NCBI RefSeq assembly: GCF_039536245.1
Contig: NZ_BAAAYN010000041.1
Coordinates: 30,904-94,903, forward strand
DNA: 64,000 nt
Direction of reading: 5' to 3'
Source of the DNA: Cryptosporangium minutisporangium
Lineage (GTDB): Bacteria > Actinomycetota > Actinomycetes > Mycobacteriales > Cryptosporangiaceae
Both the position numbers and the translations under genes were made by a program. The notes under the pieces were generated by a model that had not been told where the DNA came from, made no database searches, and was given only the letters and a program-made list of their open reading frames with translations. Below are positions 1 to 10,141 of the stretch, piece after piece; the first letter of the stretch is position 1; every line of letters starts with the position of its first letter.

Positions 1-1
1 G

Positions 2-406
2 TCGGCGTACATGCTGTTCTTCCGACGCCGCTGGGTGGCCGAGCGCACCCTGCTGGCCTTCGACGCCCGACTGCTGCGCAAGTCGTTCGGCGGCTCGGGG
101 GTGTCCCAGGCTGAGCTCGACCGGTACGTGCGCCCGCTGCAGGCGCCTGGCGCGTTGACCGGGGCGCTGAACTGGTACCGGGCGATGTCCGGCCGGGAGT
201 CGGCGGAGGCGGCGCCGGTCCGCGTCCCCACGACCTATGTCTGGAGCGACGGCGACCTCGCGCTCGGCCGTACCGGGGCGGAGGCGTGCGGCACGTTCGT
301 CGAGAGCGACTACACGTTCGTCGAGCTGCCCGGACTGAGTCACTGGCTCCCCGACCAGGCTCCGGAACGCATCGCCGAGGTCATCCTCGCCCGCGTGCGG
401 AGCTAG
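2..406 (+). CDS. alpha/beta hydrolase, C-terminal part (5' end outside window)
   Basis: The reading frame is open to the left edge, so this is the last 134 residues of a longer protein; the ATG at 11 is probably internal. The piece has the cap-to-core layout of the epoxide hydrolase/haloalkane dehalogenase branch of the alpha/beta hydrolases. A late acidic residue lies in WSDGDLALGR and the catalytic histidine in GLSHWLPDQ near the end. The nucleophile lies outside the window, so the substrate cannot be inferred. A 98-bp gap separates it from the metalloprotease. Confidence 0.75.
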   Translation, partial: SAYMLFFRRRWVAERTLLAFDARLLRKSFGGSGVSQAELDRYVRPLQAPGALTGALNWYRAMSGRESAEAAPVRVPTTYVWSDGDLALGRTGAEACGTFVESDYTFVELPGLSHWLPDQAPERIAEVILARVRS

Positions 407-420
407 GAACCGTCTCGGCG

Positions 421-456
421 CGGATAATAGGGTAAATCATCTATTTCGCCCATAAT
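421..456 (+). promoter_or_regulatory. AT-rich promoter patch before the M6 protease
   Basis: In otherwise very GC-rich DNA, this stretch holds several TAAT/ATAAT-like runs, including a -10-like CATAAT at 451-456. That would give a leader of about 40 bases before the GTG at 505. No convincing -35 hexamer is seen, so the exact promoter is a guess. Confidence 0.3.
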
Positions 457-504
457 CCTTGGTGACGGGCGCTCGGCAGAACGGCCGGGCCCGGACCGCC
501 GGGG

Positions 505-2907
505 GTGGGCGTGCGGAAGCTGTCGGTCCGGGCCGCGACGGCGGCCGGCCTCCTCGTCGCCGTGCTCGGGGCCGCGGTCACCCACCCAGCGCCGCGCGCC
601 GTCGCACAGCCGGAACCCAGTGGCGTTGAGCCACGGGCGGACAGACGAAACCTCGGGGTCGAGGACGACCTGCTCACGCCGCGCGAGGAGAAGCGCCGCG
701 CACTCCGTCAGCGTGCGCTCGCCGACGTCATCGCCGGCCGGGCGATCCCGCGTCAGCGCGGCGCCAGCACGGTGGTCCGTCTCGACCCGAAAGACCCGAG
801 GGAGAACGGGCGCCCCGGCGACTGGGTCGAGTTGGCCCGCGAGAAGACCGACCGGATCTTCGTCGTCCTGGTCGAGTTCGGCGACGAACGCCACCCCGAC
901 TTCCCCGACCGCGACACCGACGCGACGACCCCCGGCCCGGAGACGTTCGACGGTCCCCGCCACAACCAGATCCCGCGCCCGGACCGGACGAAAGACAACT
1001 CGACGGCCTGGCAACCCGGCTACGGCCCCGCCCACTACCGGCGGCTGTACTTCGGGCCCGGCGAATCACTCCGCACGTACTTCGAGGCCCAGTCGTCCGG
1101 TCGGTACAGCGTGCAAGGACAGGTAACCGACTGGGTGCGGGTCCGCTACAACCAGGCCCGCTACGGACGCTCGAACGGCACTCCCTGCAGCCGGAGCGTC
1201 TGCTCCAACACCTGGGCGCTGGTCCGCGACGCGCTCGCCCAGTGGGTCGCCGCCCAGCACCGCCGCGGCCGCACCGACGCCCAGATCCGGGCCGAGCTGG
1301 CCGCGTACGACCGGTGGGACCGCTACGACCACGACCGTGACGGCGACTTCGACGAGCCGGACGGCTACCTCGACCACTTCCAGCTCATCCACGCCGGCGG
1401 CGACCAGGCCGACCAGGAACCCCGCTACGGGGAGGACGCGATCTGGTCGCACCGCTGGAAGGCCTACTCGAACCTGGCGAAGAAGGCGGGGCCGCCCCGG
1501 AACAAGGACGGTGGCACGCAGATCGGCAAGACCGGGCTCTGGGTCGCCGACTACACCACCCAGCCGGAGAACGGCGGCGTCAGCGTCATCGCCCACGAGT
1601 ACGGGCACGACCTCGGCCTACCCGACGCGTACGACCTGACCGGCGGTGACAGCCCGATGGAGTGGTGGTCGCTGATGTCGCAGAGCAGGCTCTCCCGGCC
1701 CGGCGAGGGCAACGGCACCCGCCTGGCCGACCTCGGTGCCTGGGAGAAGCTGCAACTCGGTTGGCTGGACTACGAGATCGCGGTTCCCGGGGCTTCCCGC
1801 CGGTTCACGCTGGGCCCGGCCGAGTACACCACCGACGACCCGCAGGCGCTCCTCGTCGTCCTGCCGAAGAAGCGGGTCACGACCCCGCTGCCGGCACCAC
1901 CGCAGGGCCGGCGCAGCTGGTGGAGCAGCACCGACGACGAGCTGGACGCCACGCTCACCCGCCGTCTCCGCCTTCCGAAGGGCGGTCCCGCGACGCTGAC
2001 GTTTCGGGCCCACTGGGACGTCGAGGACTGCGAGGCCGATCCGTGTGACTACGTCTACGTCGAGGTGGACGCCGGCACCGGTTGGCGCGCGATCGCCGGC
2101 TCGATCACGAAGGCCGCCGAGGGCCACGGCATCGACGGCAAGAGCAACGGGTGGAAACCGGCGACGTTCGACCTCTCCCGGTACGCCGGCCGCTCGATCG
2201 GGCTGCGCTTCCGGTACACGACCGATCAGGCGAGCGCCGGCCAGGGCTTTCTGGTGGACGACGTCCGCGTCGCCGTCGGCGGCGACCCGGTCGCTACCGA
2301 AGACGCCGAGGACGCCGCCGGGGGCTGGGCGGCGTCCGGCGGGTTCGTGCGGGTCACCGACCGGCACGTCGCCGACCGCGACCACTACTACCTCGCCGCC
2401 CACCGCACCGCCCGGTCCTACGACCGCTACCTGCAGCAGGGCCCGTACAACTTCGGCTGGCTGGACACCAAGCCGAACTGGATCGAGCGCTTCTCTTACG
2501 AGGAGGGTCTGCTGGTCACGTACTGGGACACGTCCCAGCGCGACAACAACGTCAGCGCGCATCCCGGGGCCGGGCGCAACCTGATCGTCGATGCTCATCC
2601 GCGCCCCATCCGCCGGATCGACGGCGAGCCGTGGCGCACCCGGGTCCAGCTCTACGACGCGCCCTTCTCCCTGCGCCGCCCGCGCTCGTTCACGCTGCAC
2701 GTCAGCGGCCGGGCGTCCTATCTGCGGGGACAGCGTCCGCAGCCGGTGTTCGACGACAGCCGGCAGTACTGGTTCCCGGAGCTACCGCAGGCCGGCGTCA
2801 AGGTACCGAAGATCGGCGTCCGGCTCGGGGTGACCGGCGAGAGCGGCCCCCGGATCACGGTCGAGCTGTCCCGACGACCTACCGCGACACCGTCGGCAGC
2901 GCCGTGA
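505..2907 (+). CDS. secreted M6-family (immune inhibitor A-like) metalloprotease
   Basis: A zinc endopeptidase of 800 residues, predicted to be exported. Residues 1-35 form a signal peptide: a basic start, an alanine/valine/leucine core and an Ala-x-Ala-like end before QPEPSG. The zinc site is HEYGHDLGLPD at residues 364-374 (two His, the catalytic Glu and a following Asp, the HExxHxxGxxD form seen in M6 proteases), followed by a WSLMSQSR methionine-turn region. The C-terminal half holds beta-sandwich modules with a CEADPCDYV cysteine pair, typical of the M6 accessory region. The GTG at 505 is used because it directly starts the signal peptide. The 3' end overlaps the convergent adnB end by 29 bp. 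The natural substrate is unknown. Confidence 0.88.
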   Translation: MGVRKLSVRAATAAGLLVAVLGAAVTHPAPRAVAQPEPSGVEPRADRRNLGVEDDLLTPREEKRRALRQRALADVIAGRAIPRQRGASTVVRLDPKDPRENGRPGDWVELAREKTDRIFVVLVEFGDERHPDFPDRDTDATTPGPETFDGPRHNQIPRPDRTKDNSTAWQPGYGPAHYRRLYFGPGESLRTYFEAQSSGRYSVQGQVTDWVRVRYNQARYGRSNGTPCSRSVCSNTWALVRDALAQWVAAQHRRGRTDAQIRAELAAYDRWDRYDHDRDGDFDEPDGYLDHFQLIHAGGDQADQEPRYGEDAIWSHRWKAYSNLAKKAGPPRNKDGGTQIGKTGLWVADYTTQPENGGVSVIAHEYGHDLGLPDAYDLTGGDSPMEWWSLMSQSRLSRPGEGNGTRLADLGAWEKLQLGWLDYEIAVPGASRRFTLGPAEYTTDDPQALLVVLPKKRVTTPLPAPPQGRRSWWSSTDDELDATLTRRLRLPKGGPATLTFRAHWDVEDCEADPCDYVYVEVDAGTGWRAIAGSITKAAEGHGIDGKSNGWKPATFDLSRYAGRSIGLRFRYTTDQASAGQGFLVDDVRVAVGGDPVATEDAEDAAGGWAASGGFVRVTDRHVADRDHYYLAAHRTARSYDRYLQQGPYNFGWLDTKPNWIERFSYEEGLLVTYWDTSQRDNNVSAHPGAGRNLIVDAHPRPIRRIDGEPWRTRVQLYDAPFSLRRPRSFTLHVSGRASYLRGQRPQPVFDDSRQYWFPELPQAGVKVPKIGVRLGVTGESGPRITVELSRRPTATPSAAP

Positions 2908-5900
2908 CCAGCGCTGCCAGGCCGGTCTCGTCGAGGAGGTCGACCGGGCGGACGGTGCGCACCGCGCGGACGTAGTGGAAGGCGGCGCTCACCTCCTCGA
3001 CCGGGCAGCCGGCCAGCGCCGCCCAGGCCAGCCGGTAGGCGGCGAGCTGCACCTCGGCCGCCACCGCGGCCTCCCCGGACGGCGGGCGCCCGGTCTTCCA
3101 GTCGACGACCTCCCAGCCGTCGGTGGTGCGGAACACCGCGTCGATCCGGCCCCGCAGCACGATGCTCTCCCGGGGTCGCGCTCCCCCCAGCAGCGTCGCG
3201 AACGGCACCTCGACCTGCTGCGGTACCCGGTCGGCCCACTCGCTGCGCAGGAACGCCTCCTGCAGCGCGGGCAGGTCGTCGTCCGGCGTCTGGTCGGCAT
3301 CGGCAGCGCCGGGCAACTCGTCCAGATCGAGCAGGCGGTCGGCGCCGAAACGTCGCTCCAGCCACGTGTGGAACGCGGTGCCCCGACGCGCCAGCGGCGC
3401 CGGGGGCGTCGGCACCGGACGCCGCAGCAGCCGCGCCAGCTCGTCCGGGTCGCGGCGCAGCAGTACCAGCTGCGAGACGGTGAGCTGGGACGGCAGCGGA
3501 ACCTCGACCACGTAGTTGTCGGGCTCAGTCCCGTCGGGGCGGGCCCCCGCCCGCTCGGCCAGCAGCATCTCGGCCTCCTCGGCCCAGGCCGCACCGGCCT
3601 CCCGCTCCGCCTCGGTCTCCTCCGCGCTGCCGGCGGCCACCACCAGCGCCGCGGCCTCCTCGACCTCGTCCCGGCGGGCGCCGAGCGGATCGAACGGCCA
3701 CGGCGCGACCCGACCGGCGACCAGCAGCGGGTTCACCGTCCCCAGCTCCGGCTCGTCGGTCCAGACGTCGACGGTGCCGCCGTCGTCTCCCGCGACACAG
3801 TGTTCGTGCACCTCGCGCAGGAACGGGGACGGGCCGCGGGGCTCGATCCCGGCGTCCCACCAGGCGCCGGAGCAGAGCAGGACGTGACGGGCCCTGGTCA
3901 CCGCGACGTAGGCCAGCCGCCGCTCGTCGGCGAGCGCCCGGGCCTTCCACGCGTCGCCGAACCGGGCCAGCGCGGCTTTGGCTTCGCTCTGATCGGTCAC
4001 TCCGGCCAGCACCAGCGACGGCAGGTCGGCAGCGTCCCCGCGGAGCTCGAACGGCAGCACGCCGAGCCCGCGGCTCCAGGTGTCGGACATCTTCGCCGTG
4101 CCCGGGAACACGCCGCCGGAGAGACCGGGCACCGCCACGATGTCCCACTCCAGGCCCTTGGCGGCGTGCACGGTCAGCACCTGCACCGCGCCGGCCCGCA
4201 CGTCCACCTGCCCCGGCGCGAGGCCGCGCTCGCGCTCGTCGGCGGCCCCGAGATACGACAGGAACGCCGAGAGCGTCGGCGTCTCGGCCGCCTCGGCGAA
4301 GTCGGCGGCGACGTCGGCGAACGCGTCCAGGTGCGCTCGGGCCAGGGACGCGGTCCCCGGCGCGGCGGCGTCCAGCGTGCGGCTGCCGACCTCGATGTCC
4401 AGACCGAGCCGCCGCTCGACCTCGGCGACCAGGTCCGGGACCGGCTGGTTGACCCGCAGCCGCAGTGACCGCAGCTCAGCGGCGAACCGGGTCAGCCGCT
4501 CGTACCCGGTCGGCGAGTAGGCCTCGGCCGGACCCAGGTCGTCGAGCGCCTCGATGATGCTGCGCTCCTCGGCCTTCTCGATCGGGAGGTCTTCTCCCGG
4601 TCCGCCGGTGGCCTCCACCAGCTCACGGGCGCGGCGCCCCAGCGCGTCCAGATCGCGGGGACCCAGCCGCCACCGCGCACCGGACAGCAACCGGATCAAC
4701 GCGGCGCCCGCCGTCGGATCGATCAGGACGTTGAGCGTCGCGACCAGGTCGCGGACCTCGGGCGTGGCCAGCAGGCCACCGAGGCCGACCACCTCGACCG
4801 GTAGCCCGGCTGCGCGCAGCGCGTCGGCCAGCCGCTCGAACTGGTTCCTGGTGCGGGCCAGGACCGCGACGGTCGGCGGTCGCTCACCGCCTGCTCGCCA
4901 GCGCGGGGCGATCTGCTGGGCGATCCAGAGCGCCTCGTCCTGCACCGTCTCGTGCAGCGCGCAGACCACCTCGCCGGGGTCGGGACGGTCGGGGGCGGCC
5001 TGCAGTTCGGGCACCGGCGTCCCGGCGACCGCGTCGGTCACCCACGACCGTGGACCGGCTCCGGGGGTGCCGCGGAGCGGCGCGGAGAGCGCGTTGGCGA
5101 GGCCAAGGATCTGCGGTCCGTTGCGCCAGCTGGTGGTGAGCGGCAGCACCGGCGTGTCGCCGGCCTTCCGCGGGAAGTGTTCGGGGAAGCGGGTCAGGTT
5201 GCCGGCGCTGGCGCCGCGCCAGGCATAGATCGACTGGCAGGGGTCACCGACCGCGGTGACCGGATGACCGTCACCGAACAGCGACCGCAGCAGCACCAGC
5301 TGGGCGTGGCTGGTGTCCTGGTACTCGTCGAGCAGGACCACCCGGTACCGCGCCCGCTCGACCCGGCCGACCTCGGGATGGTTGCTCGCGACCCGGGCCG
5401 CGCGGGAGACCTGGTCGGCGAAGTCCATCACCTCGTCCCGGCGCTTGCGCAGGTCGTACTCCTCGACCAGCGGCAGCAGCTGCAGCCGGGCCCGCTGCAC
5501 GTCGAGTACCTTCTTCAGCTCCGGCGCCAGGTCGTTGCGCTGCCGCGGCCCCTTGGGCAGGGCGGTGATCCGGCGGACGAACGCCTCGGTCCAGCTCACC
5601 AGCTCGTCGGTGGTGCGGAGGTGCTCGGCGAGCTGACCGGCGAGGTCGAGCACCGCGGTCGAGACGGTCGGCGGTGTCCAGTCGACGTAGGACATGTCGC
5701 CGTCGTAGATCTGGACCGAGCCGCTGGCCAGCTGCCAGGTCCGGGCGTCGGTGAGCAGGCGTGCCGACGGCTCGTACCCGGCCCGCAGACCGTGCTCGGC
5801 GACGACCCGGGCGGCGTAGGCGTTGTAGGTGGCCACCGTCGGGTCGCCCACCTGGACGCTGCCCTGCATCACCGCCCGCAGCTGGCCCAGGCGCTGCCGT

Positions 5901-6163
5901 ACCCGGTTGGCCAGCTCGGCCGCGGCCTTCCGGGTGAACGTGAGGCCGAGCACCTCCTCCGGCCGCACCAGGCCGTTGGCGACCAGCCAAACCACCCGGG
6001 CCGACATCGTCTCGGTCTTGCCGGAGCCGGCACCGGCCACCACGAGCACCGGCGCGAGCGGCGCCTCGATCACCGCGATCTGCTCGTCGGTCGGGCGGGG
6101 CAGGCCGAGGCGCTCGGCGATGTCCAGCGCGGAGAACGAGCCCGCGGGCCAACCGTCACTCAT
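2879..6163 (-). CDS. adnB: AdnB-type ATP-dependent helicase-nuclease subunit
   Basis: Second subunit of the actinobacterial AdnAB motor-nuclease, which resects double-strand breaks and takes the place of RecBCD/AddAB. At 1094 residues it is close to the mycobacterial length. The UvrD-family motor has Walker A GAGSGKT at 44-50, Walker B LLDEYQDT and a late HAAKGLEWD motif. The C-terminal PD-(D/E)XK nuclease has GRID followed by VVDWKTG. Unlike its partner it has no C-terminal cysteine cluster, as I recall for AdnB. It starts inside the last codons of adnA (8-bp overlap), so the two are translationally coupled. Paralogous UvrD proteins are excluded by the fused nuclease and the tandem arrangement. 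Confidence 0.93.
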   Translation of the reverse strand: MSDGWPAGSFSALDIAERLGLPRPTDEQIAVIEAPLAPVLVVAGAGSGKTETMSARVVWLVANGLVRPEEVLGLTFTRKAAAELANRVRQRLGQLRAVMQGSVQVGDPTVATYNAYAARVVAEHGLRAGYEPSARLLTDARTWQLASGSVQIYDGDMSYVDWTPPTVSTAVLDLAGQLAEHLRTTDELVSWTEAFVRRITALPKGPRQRNDLAPELKKVLDVQRARLQLLPLVEEYDLRKRRDEVMDFADQVSRAARVASNHPEVGRVERARYRVVLLDEYQDTSHAQLVLLRSLFGDGHPVTAVGDPCQSIYAWRGASAGNLTRFPEHFPRKAGDTPVLPLTTSWRNGPQILGLANALSAPLRGTPGAGPRSWVTDAVAGTPVPELQAAPDRPDPGEVVCALHETVQDEALWIAQQIAPRWRAGGERPPTVAVLARTRNQFERLADALRAAGLPVEVVGLGGLLATPEVRDLVATLNVLIDPTAGAALIRLLSGARWRLGPRDLDALGRRARELVEATGGPGEDLPIEKAEERSIIEALDDLGPAEAYSPTGYERLTRFAAELRSLRLRVNQPVPDLVAEVERRLGLDIEVGSRTLDAAAPGTASLARAHLDAFADVAADFAEAAETPTLSAFLSYLGAADERERGLAPGQVDVRAGAVQVLTVHAAKGLEWDIVAVPGLSGGVFPGTAKMSDTWSRGLGVLPFELRGDAADLPSLVLAGVTDQSEAKAALARFGDAWKARALADERRLAYVAVTRARHVLLCSGAWWDAGIEPRGPSPFLREVHEHCVAGDDGGTVDVWTDEPELGTVNPLLVAGRVAPWPFDPLGARRDEVEEAAALVVAAGSAEETEAEREAGAAWAEEAEMLLAERAGARPDGTEPDNYVVEVPLPSQLTVSQLVLLRRDPDELARLLRRPVPTPPAPLARRGTAFHTWLERRFGADRLLDLDELPGAADADQTPDDDLPALQEAFLRSEWADRVPQQVEVPFATLLGGARPRESIVLRGRIDAVFRTTDGWEVVDWKTGRPPSGEAAVAAEVQLAAYRLAWAALAGCPVEEVSAAFHYVRAVRTVRPVDLLDETGLAALVTALPTVSR

Positions 6164-9100
6164 CGGTCACCTGACCCGACACGATCGGGCAGGACGCGGA
6201 GACCGCGCACATCCGGCAGTAGTTGTTCTGAGTGGCCACGAAGACGCTGCCGGCCATCCCGTCCGCGACGTCCTGCACCAGGCGTTCGGCCCACTGTGCG
6301 CCTTTTTTGGCAACACGGGGCGGCTCCTGCACCTGTTCGGTGGCCCGGCGGGTCGGCATACCGATGTGGACCAGCGAGGCACCGCCGGACTCGGTGCCGT
6401 GCTCGCCGAACGCACCGTGCTCGACCGCGAGCTGGTACACCCCGAGCTGCGGGTGGGTCGGGATGTTCTCGGCCGACGGCTTGCTCTGCCCGGTCTTGAG
6501 GTCGACGACGACCAGGCGGCCCTCGTCGTCCCGCTCCAGCCGGTCGACCCGTCCGCGGACCGTCGCCCGGCCGATCTCCACCGAGAACTCCCGCTCGACG
6601 GCGATCAGCTGACGCGGGTTGCGGGCCAGCCAGTCGGCGAGCCGCTCGACCATCTGGTTGGCCCGCTCGTGCTGCTTCCGCCCGTACCAGCCGGTGAGGT
6701 CGACCCGGCGCCAGCGCTCGTTGAGCCGGTCGGAGAGCGCCTGCAGGTCGGGAACGGCCTGCTCGGCGGTGACCTCGGCGGCGACGTCGTGCACCACGGT
6801 GCCGATGCCCTGCGCGGCACTGGTCGTCCCGCCTCCGCTGGTCTCCAGCAGCCAGCGCAGCGCGCAGGTCTGGAACGCCTCCACCCGGGACGGGGAGACC
6901 GCGACCATCTCGTGCGGGCCGCGCAGCGCCTCGGCGTCGGACAGCGGCGCGAATCCCCACCACTCGGCCGGGTCGGCGCCCGGCACCCCGGCGTCGGCCA
7001 GTTGCGCCAGCTGGCGGGCGGCCGCGCGTCGCCGTGCCGGGTCGCCCTCGCGGTCGAGCACCGCTCGGCGCAGCTCCGCGACGAGCGCGGGCAGCGTGAG
7101 CTGACGCGGGACGACGGCCTGCGGCCGGCCGCCGTCGTCGTCCCGTGGGACGAGCGGCTGCTCCGGCGGGTCGATCTCGTCCAGGAACCGGGACGCCTGC
7201 TCGGCGTCCTCGCCGTCGACGGTGTCCACCGCGGTCACCAGCAGCGCTCGGCGGGCCCGGGTGACCGCCACGTAGAACAGCCGGCGCTCCTCGTCGAGCA
7301 GCGCGGACAGGTGGCCGGCCAACTGGGGAGGGCGGCCGGCGACCAGATCGACGAGTTCCTCCGAGCCGAGCACGGTGCCGCGCGGCCGCAAATCCGGCCA
7401 GAGTCCTTCCTGGACCCCGGCGACCGCGACGACGTCCCACTCCAGCCCCTTGGCGGCGTGGGCGGTGAGGATCCGGACGACCTCGGCGCGCTGGCCGGTG
7501 GGCGCGATCGAGTCGCCGGGAATCCGCAGGTGCTCCAGGTAGTCGACGAACATCGTCGAGGTGGCGCCGGGCAGCCCGTCGACGAACTTGGCGGCCTGGT
7601 CGAAGAGCGCCATGGCGGCGTCCAGCGCGGCGTCGGCGTCGGCGCCCTCCGAACCGCCGCGCAGGCTCTCCTCCTCCCACCGCGGCCCCAGCCCGGACAC
7701 CTCCCAGGCCGCCCACACGACGCTCTCCGGCGACGCACCGGGGACCGCAGCCGCGTCCCGGATCGCGCTCAGGACGGCCGCGACCCGGCGGGCCGGCCGA
7801 CCCCACTCCGAGTCCACCGGGATCAGGTCCCGCGGGTCGGCCAGCGCCTCGGGCAGCAGCTCGGCCGAGGAGCGGGTGTCCCCACCGGCGGACGCGACCA
7901 GCCGCAGCTGTTGCCGCAACCGGCGCAGGCTCAGCGCGTCGGCGTCACCGAGCGGCGAGGTGAGCAGGCCGACCGCCGCCGCGTCGTCCAGCCGCTCCGG
8001 GTGCAGCGCGACGCCGAGCGCGCGGACCAGCGGCGCCACGCCCCGCTGCTGGGCCAGCGGCAACTCGTCGGTGTCCACCTCCACCGGTACTCCCGCGTGC
8101 ACCAGGCCGCGCCGGAGCGTCCCGGCCGACCGCGGTGCGGACCGGACCAGGACCGCCATCCGCGACCAGGGCACACCGTCGATCAGGTGCGCACGGCGCA
8201 GCCGGTGCGCGACGTAGGCGGCTTCCTGGGTGGCGCTGCGGACGACCACGACCTCGACGCCGTCGGCCAGCGCAGGCGGCGTCTCCGGACCGAGGTGGGG
8301 CGTGCGCTGCCGGACGCCACCCCGGAGCCTGGTCGCGACGCGGTCGGCGGTCTCCTGCAGCGTCGGGCCGGCCCGGTGCGCGGTGCCGAGGACGATCGTC
8401 GGCGCCGGTACGCCCTCGGCGGTCGGGAAGTCATCGACGAACGAGCGGACGCCGCCGGGATCGGCACCGCGGAAGCCGAAGATCGACTGGTCGGGGTCAC
8501 CGGCCGCGACGAGGAACCGGCCGCCGCCGCAGAGCAGCCGGAGCAACTCGCGCTGTGCGGGATCGGTCTCCTGGTACTCGTCGACGAAGACGTACCGGCG
8601 GGCGCGGCGTTCCTGCTCGAGAAGCTCCGGATCGTTGCGCAGCAGGCTGACCGCTTCCTGGATGATCAGCGCGCTGTCGTAGGCGATTCCCGACGCGGTC
8701 GTTCCGCTGTCCCGCAACTCGAGGACGTCGAAGTACTGCTGGAGGAACCGGGCGGCCGCCCGCCAGTCGTCCCGATCCTGCCGTTGGCCCAGATCGTCGA
8801 GGCCGACCGGGTCGATGCCGCGCTCCAACGCGCGGAGCATCAGGTCGCGGAGTTCCGCGGCGAAGCCGCGCGGCGCCTGCAGTTGCTCCGGGTCGGGCCA
8901 GCGGACGCCGATGCCCTCCACGTTGCCGTCGAGCAGCTCCCGGATCAGCGCGTCCTGCTCCGGCCCGGTGAGCAGGCGAGGCGGACGATCGTCCCGCGAC
9001 GAGGCGTCCCGGCGCAGCAGGCCCCAGGCGTACGAGTGGAACGTCCGGGCCAGCGGCTCGGTGGTGGTGCGGCCGAGCCGCTCGGTGATCCGCTCGCGCA

Positions 9101-9515
9101 GACGGCCGGCGGCCTTGCGTCCGAACGTGAGGACGAGGACCGACTCCGGGTCGGCGCCCGCCCCCACGCGGGCCACCACCGACTCGACGATCGTCGTGGT
9201 CTTGCCGGTGCCCGGCCCCGCCAGAACGAGGAGCGGGCCGGCGGTGTGCTCCGCGACGGCGCGCTGGTCGGCGTCGAGCGGGAACTCCCGAGCCGGCTCG
9301 ACCGGCGTCCGCACCAGCCGGTACCGGTTCTCGGGGCGCCGGCCTCGGCCTCCCCGGCCCGCGCCGGAGCCGGGCGAGGTGCGTTGAACCGGCGGGGCAC
9401 CGGCTTCCGCCGCGTGTGCCGCGACCTCGGCCGCCGCACGAGCCGCCGATGCGCGGGCGGCAGGGCCGGCGAACGTCGCCGGCACCTCCGCGACCCCCGG
9501 CTCTCCTTCACCCAC
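6156..9515 (-). CDS. adnA: AdnA-type ATP-dependent helicase-nuclease subunit
   Basis: First subunit of AdnAB, 1119 residues. Walker A GPGTGKT is at 100-106, Walker B reads VFVDEYQETD, and a late HAAKGLEWDVVAV motif is present. The C-terminal nuclease carries GRVDRLE then VVVDLKTG. Four cysteines flank it, one in FQTCALRW and three in CRMCAVSASC, the pattern of an iron-sulfur staple as in Cas4 and AddB nucleases. The first 65 residues are Ala/Gly/Arg-rich and unconserved, so a start downstream of 9515 is possible. It is divergent from padR with a 104-bp gap. Confidence 0.92.
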   Translation of the reverse strand: MGEGEPGVAEVPATFAGPAARASAARAAAEVAAHAAEAGAPPVQRTSPGSGAGRGGRGRRPENRYRLVRTPVEPAREFPLDADQRAVAEHTAGPLLVLAGPGTGKTTTIVESVVARVGAGADPESVLVLTFGRKAAGRLRERITERLGRTTTEPLARTFHSYAWGLLRRDASSRDDRPPRLLTGPEQDALIRELLDGNVEGIGVRWPDPEQLQAPRGFAAELRDLMLRALERGIDPVGLDDLGQRQDRDDWRAAARFLQQYFDVLELRDSGTTASGIAYDSALIIQEAVSLLRNDPELLEQERRARRYVFVDEYQETDPAQRELLRLLCGGGRFLVAAGDPDQSIFGFRGADPGGVRSFVDDFPTAEGVPAPTIVLGTAHRAGPTLQETADRVATRLRGGVRQRTPHLGPETPPALADGVEVVVVRSATQEAAYVAHRLRRAHLIDGVPWSRMAVLVRSAPRSAGTLRRGLVHAGVPVEVDTDELPLAQQRGVAPLVRALGVALHPERLDDAAAVGLLTSPLGDADALSLRRLRQQLRLVASAGGDTRSSAELLPEALADPRDLIPVDSEWGRPARRVAAVLSAIRDAAAVPGASPESVVWAAWEVSGLGPRWEEESLRGGSEGADADAALDAAMALFDQAAKFVDGLPGATSTMFVDYLEHLRIPGDSIAPTGQRAEVVRILTAHAAKGLEWDVVAVAGVQEGLWPDLRPRGTVLGSEELVDLVAGRPPQLAGHLSALLDEERRLFYVAVTRARRALLVTAVDTVDGEDAEQASRFLDEIDPPEQPLVPRDDDGGRPQAVVPRQLTLPALVAELRRAVLDREGDPARRRAAARQLAQLADAGVPGADPAEWWGFAPLSDAEALRGPHEMVAVSPSRVEAFQTCALRWLLETSGGGTTSAAQGIGTVVHDVAAEVTAEQAVPDLQALSDRLNERWRRVDLTGWYGRKQHERANQMVERLADWLARNPRQLIAVEREFSVEIGRATVRGRVDRLERDDEGRLVVVDLKTGQSKPSAENIPTHPQLGVYQLAVEHGAFGEHGTESGGASLVHIGMPTRRATEQVQEPPRVAKKGAQWAERLVQDVADGMAGSVFVATQNNYCRMCAVSASCPIVSGQVTDE

Positions 9516-9594
9516 CTTCGCATGAGACCACGCGAGCCCGACAAGAGTCGCCCCGCCCCACCGCGCGGTTCCGAGATTGACTATGTACTCGGCG

Positions 9595-9613
9595 TATACT
9601 CTCAGCGTATAGT
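9595..9613 (+). promoter_or_regulatory. padR promoter and probable self-operator
   Basis: The inverted repeat TATAC-N7-GTATA (9595-9599 and 9607-9611) lies just before padR. It contains two -10-like hexamers, TATACT at 9595 and TATAGT at 9608. TATAGT ends six bases before the ATG at 9620, which suggests a leaderless transcript starting at the start codon. PadR proteins usually repress their own operon, so the palindrome is a natural operator; binding is inferred. Confidence 0.5.
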
Positions 9614-9619
9614 GGCCGC

Positions 9620-10141
9620 ATGAGCGTCCCCCTCACCCTGCTTGGCCTGCTGGAACGCGAGCCCAGCCACGGCTACGACCTCAAACGCGACTACGACACG
9701 TTCTTCGGCCGCGGGAAGCCGCTGTCGTTCGGGCAGGTGTACTCCACGCTGAGCCGGCTGAGCCGGGACGGCAAGGTGGTGGTCGGCGAAGTCGCCCCCG
9801 GCGAAGGTCCGGAGCGCAAGCGCTACGTCATCACCGACCGCGGTGCGACCGAGGTCGACACCTGGCTCACCGAGCCGGTCGAGCCCGAACCGAACCTGCA
9901 GAGCATCTTGTTCTCCAAGGTCGTGCTCTCGCTGATGCTGCAGCGCCCGGCCGAGGAGTACCTCGATCGCCAGCGCAGCGCGCACTTGGCCCGGATGCGC
10001 GAGCTCACCGAGATCAAGCGCAAGGGCGAGCTGGTCGACGGGCTGCTCGCCGACCACGGCCTGTTCCACCTGGAGGCCGATCTGCGGTGGATCGACCTGA
10101 CCAGTGCCCGGCTCGAATCCCTCGCGAAGGCGGTGCGGTAA
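9620..10141 (+). CDS. PadR-family transcriptional regulator
   Basis: A 173-residue winged-helix regulator. The N-terminal PadR domain starts at residue 1 (SVPLTLLGLLEREPSHGYDL) and continues through GQVYSTLSRLSRDGKV; the C-terminal half is helical and serves for dimerisation (Vir_act_alpha_C type). Its stop codon overlaps the ATG of the ABC ATPase by one base (TAATG), so regulator and exporter are one operon. PadR next to an FtsX/MacB-type exporter usually controls that exporter in response to a toxic or signal compound; the ligand is unknown. Confidence 0.92.
   Translation: MSVPLTLLGLLEREPSHGYDLKRDYDTFFGRGKPLSFGQVYSTLSRLSRDGKVVVGEVAPGEGPERKRYVITDRGATEVDTWLTEPVEPEPNLQSILFSKVVLSLMLQRPAEEYLDRQRSAHLARMRELTEIKRKGELVDGLLADHGLFHLEADLRWIDLTSARLESLAKAVR

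Noticed and set aside
9577..9613. -35 TTGACT for padR at 9577
   Set aside because: It is 12 bp from TATACT and 25 bp from TATAGT; neither spacing fits a normal promoter.
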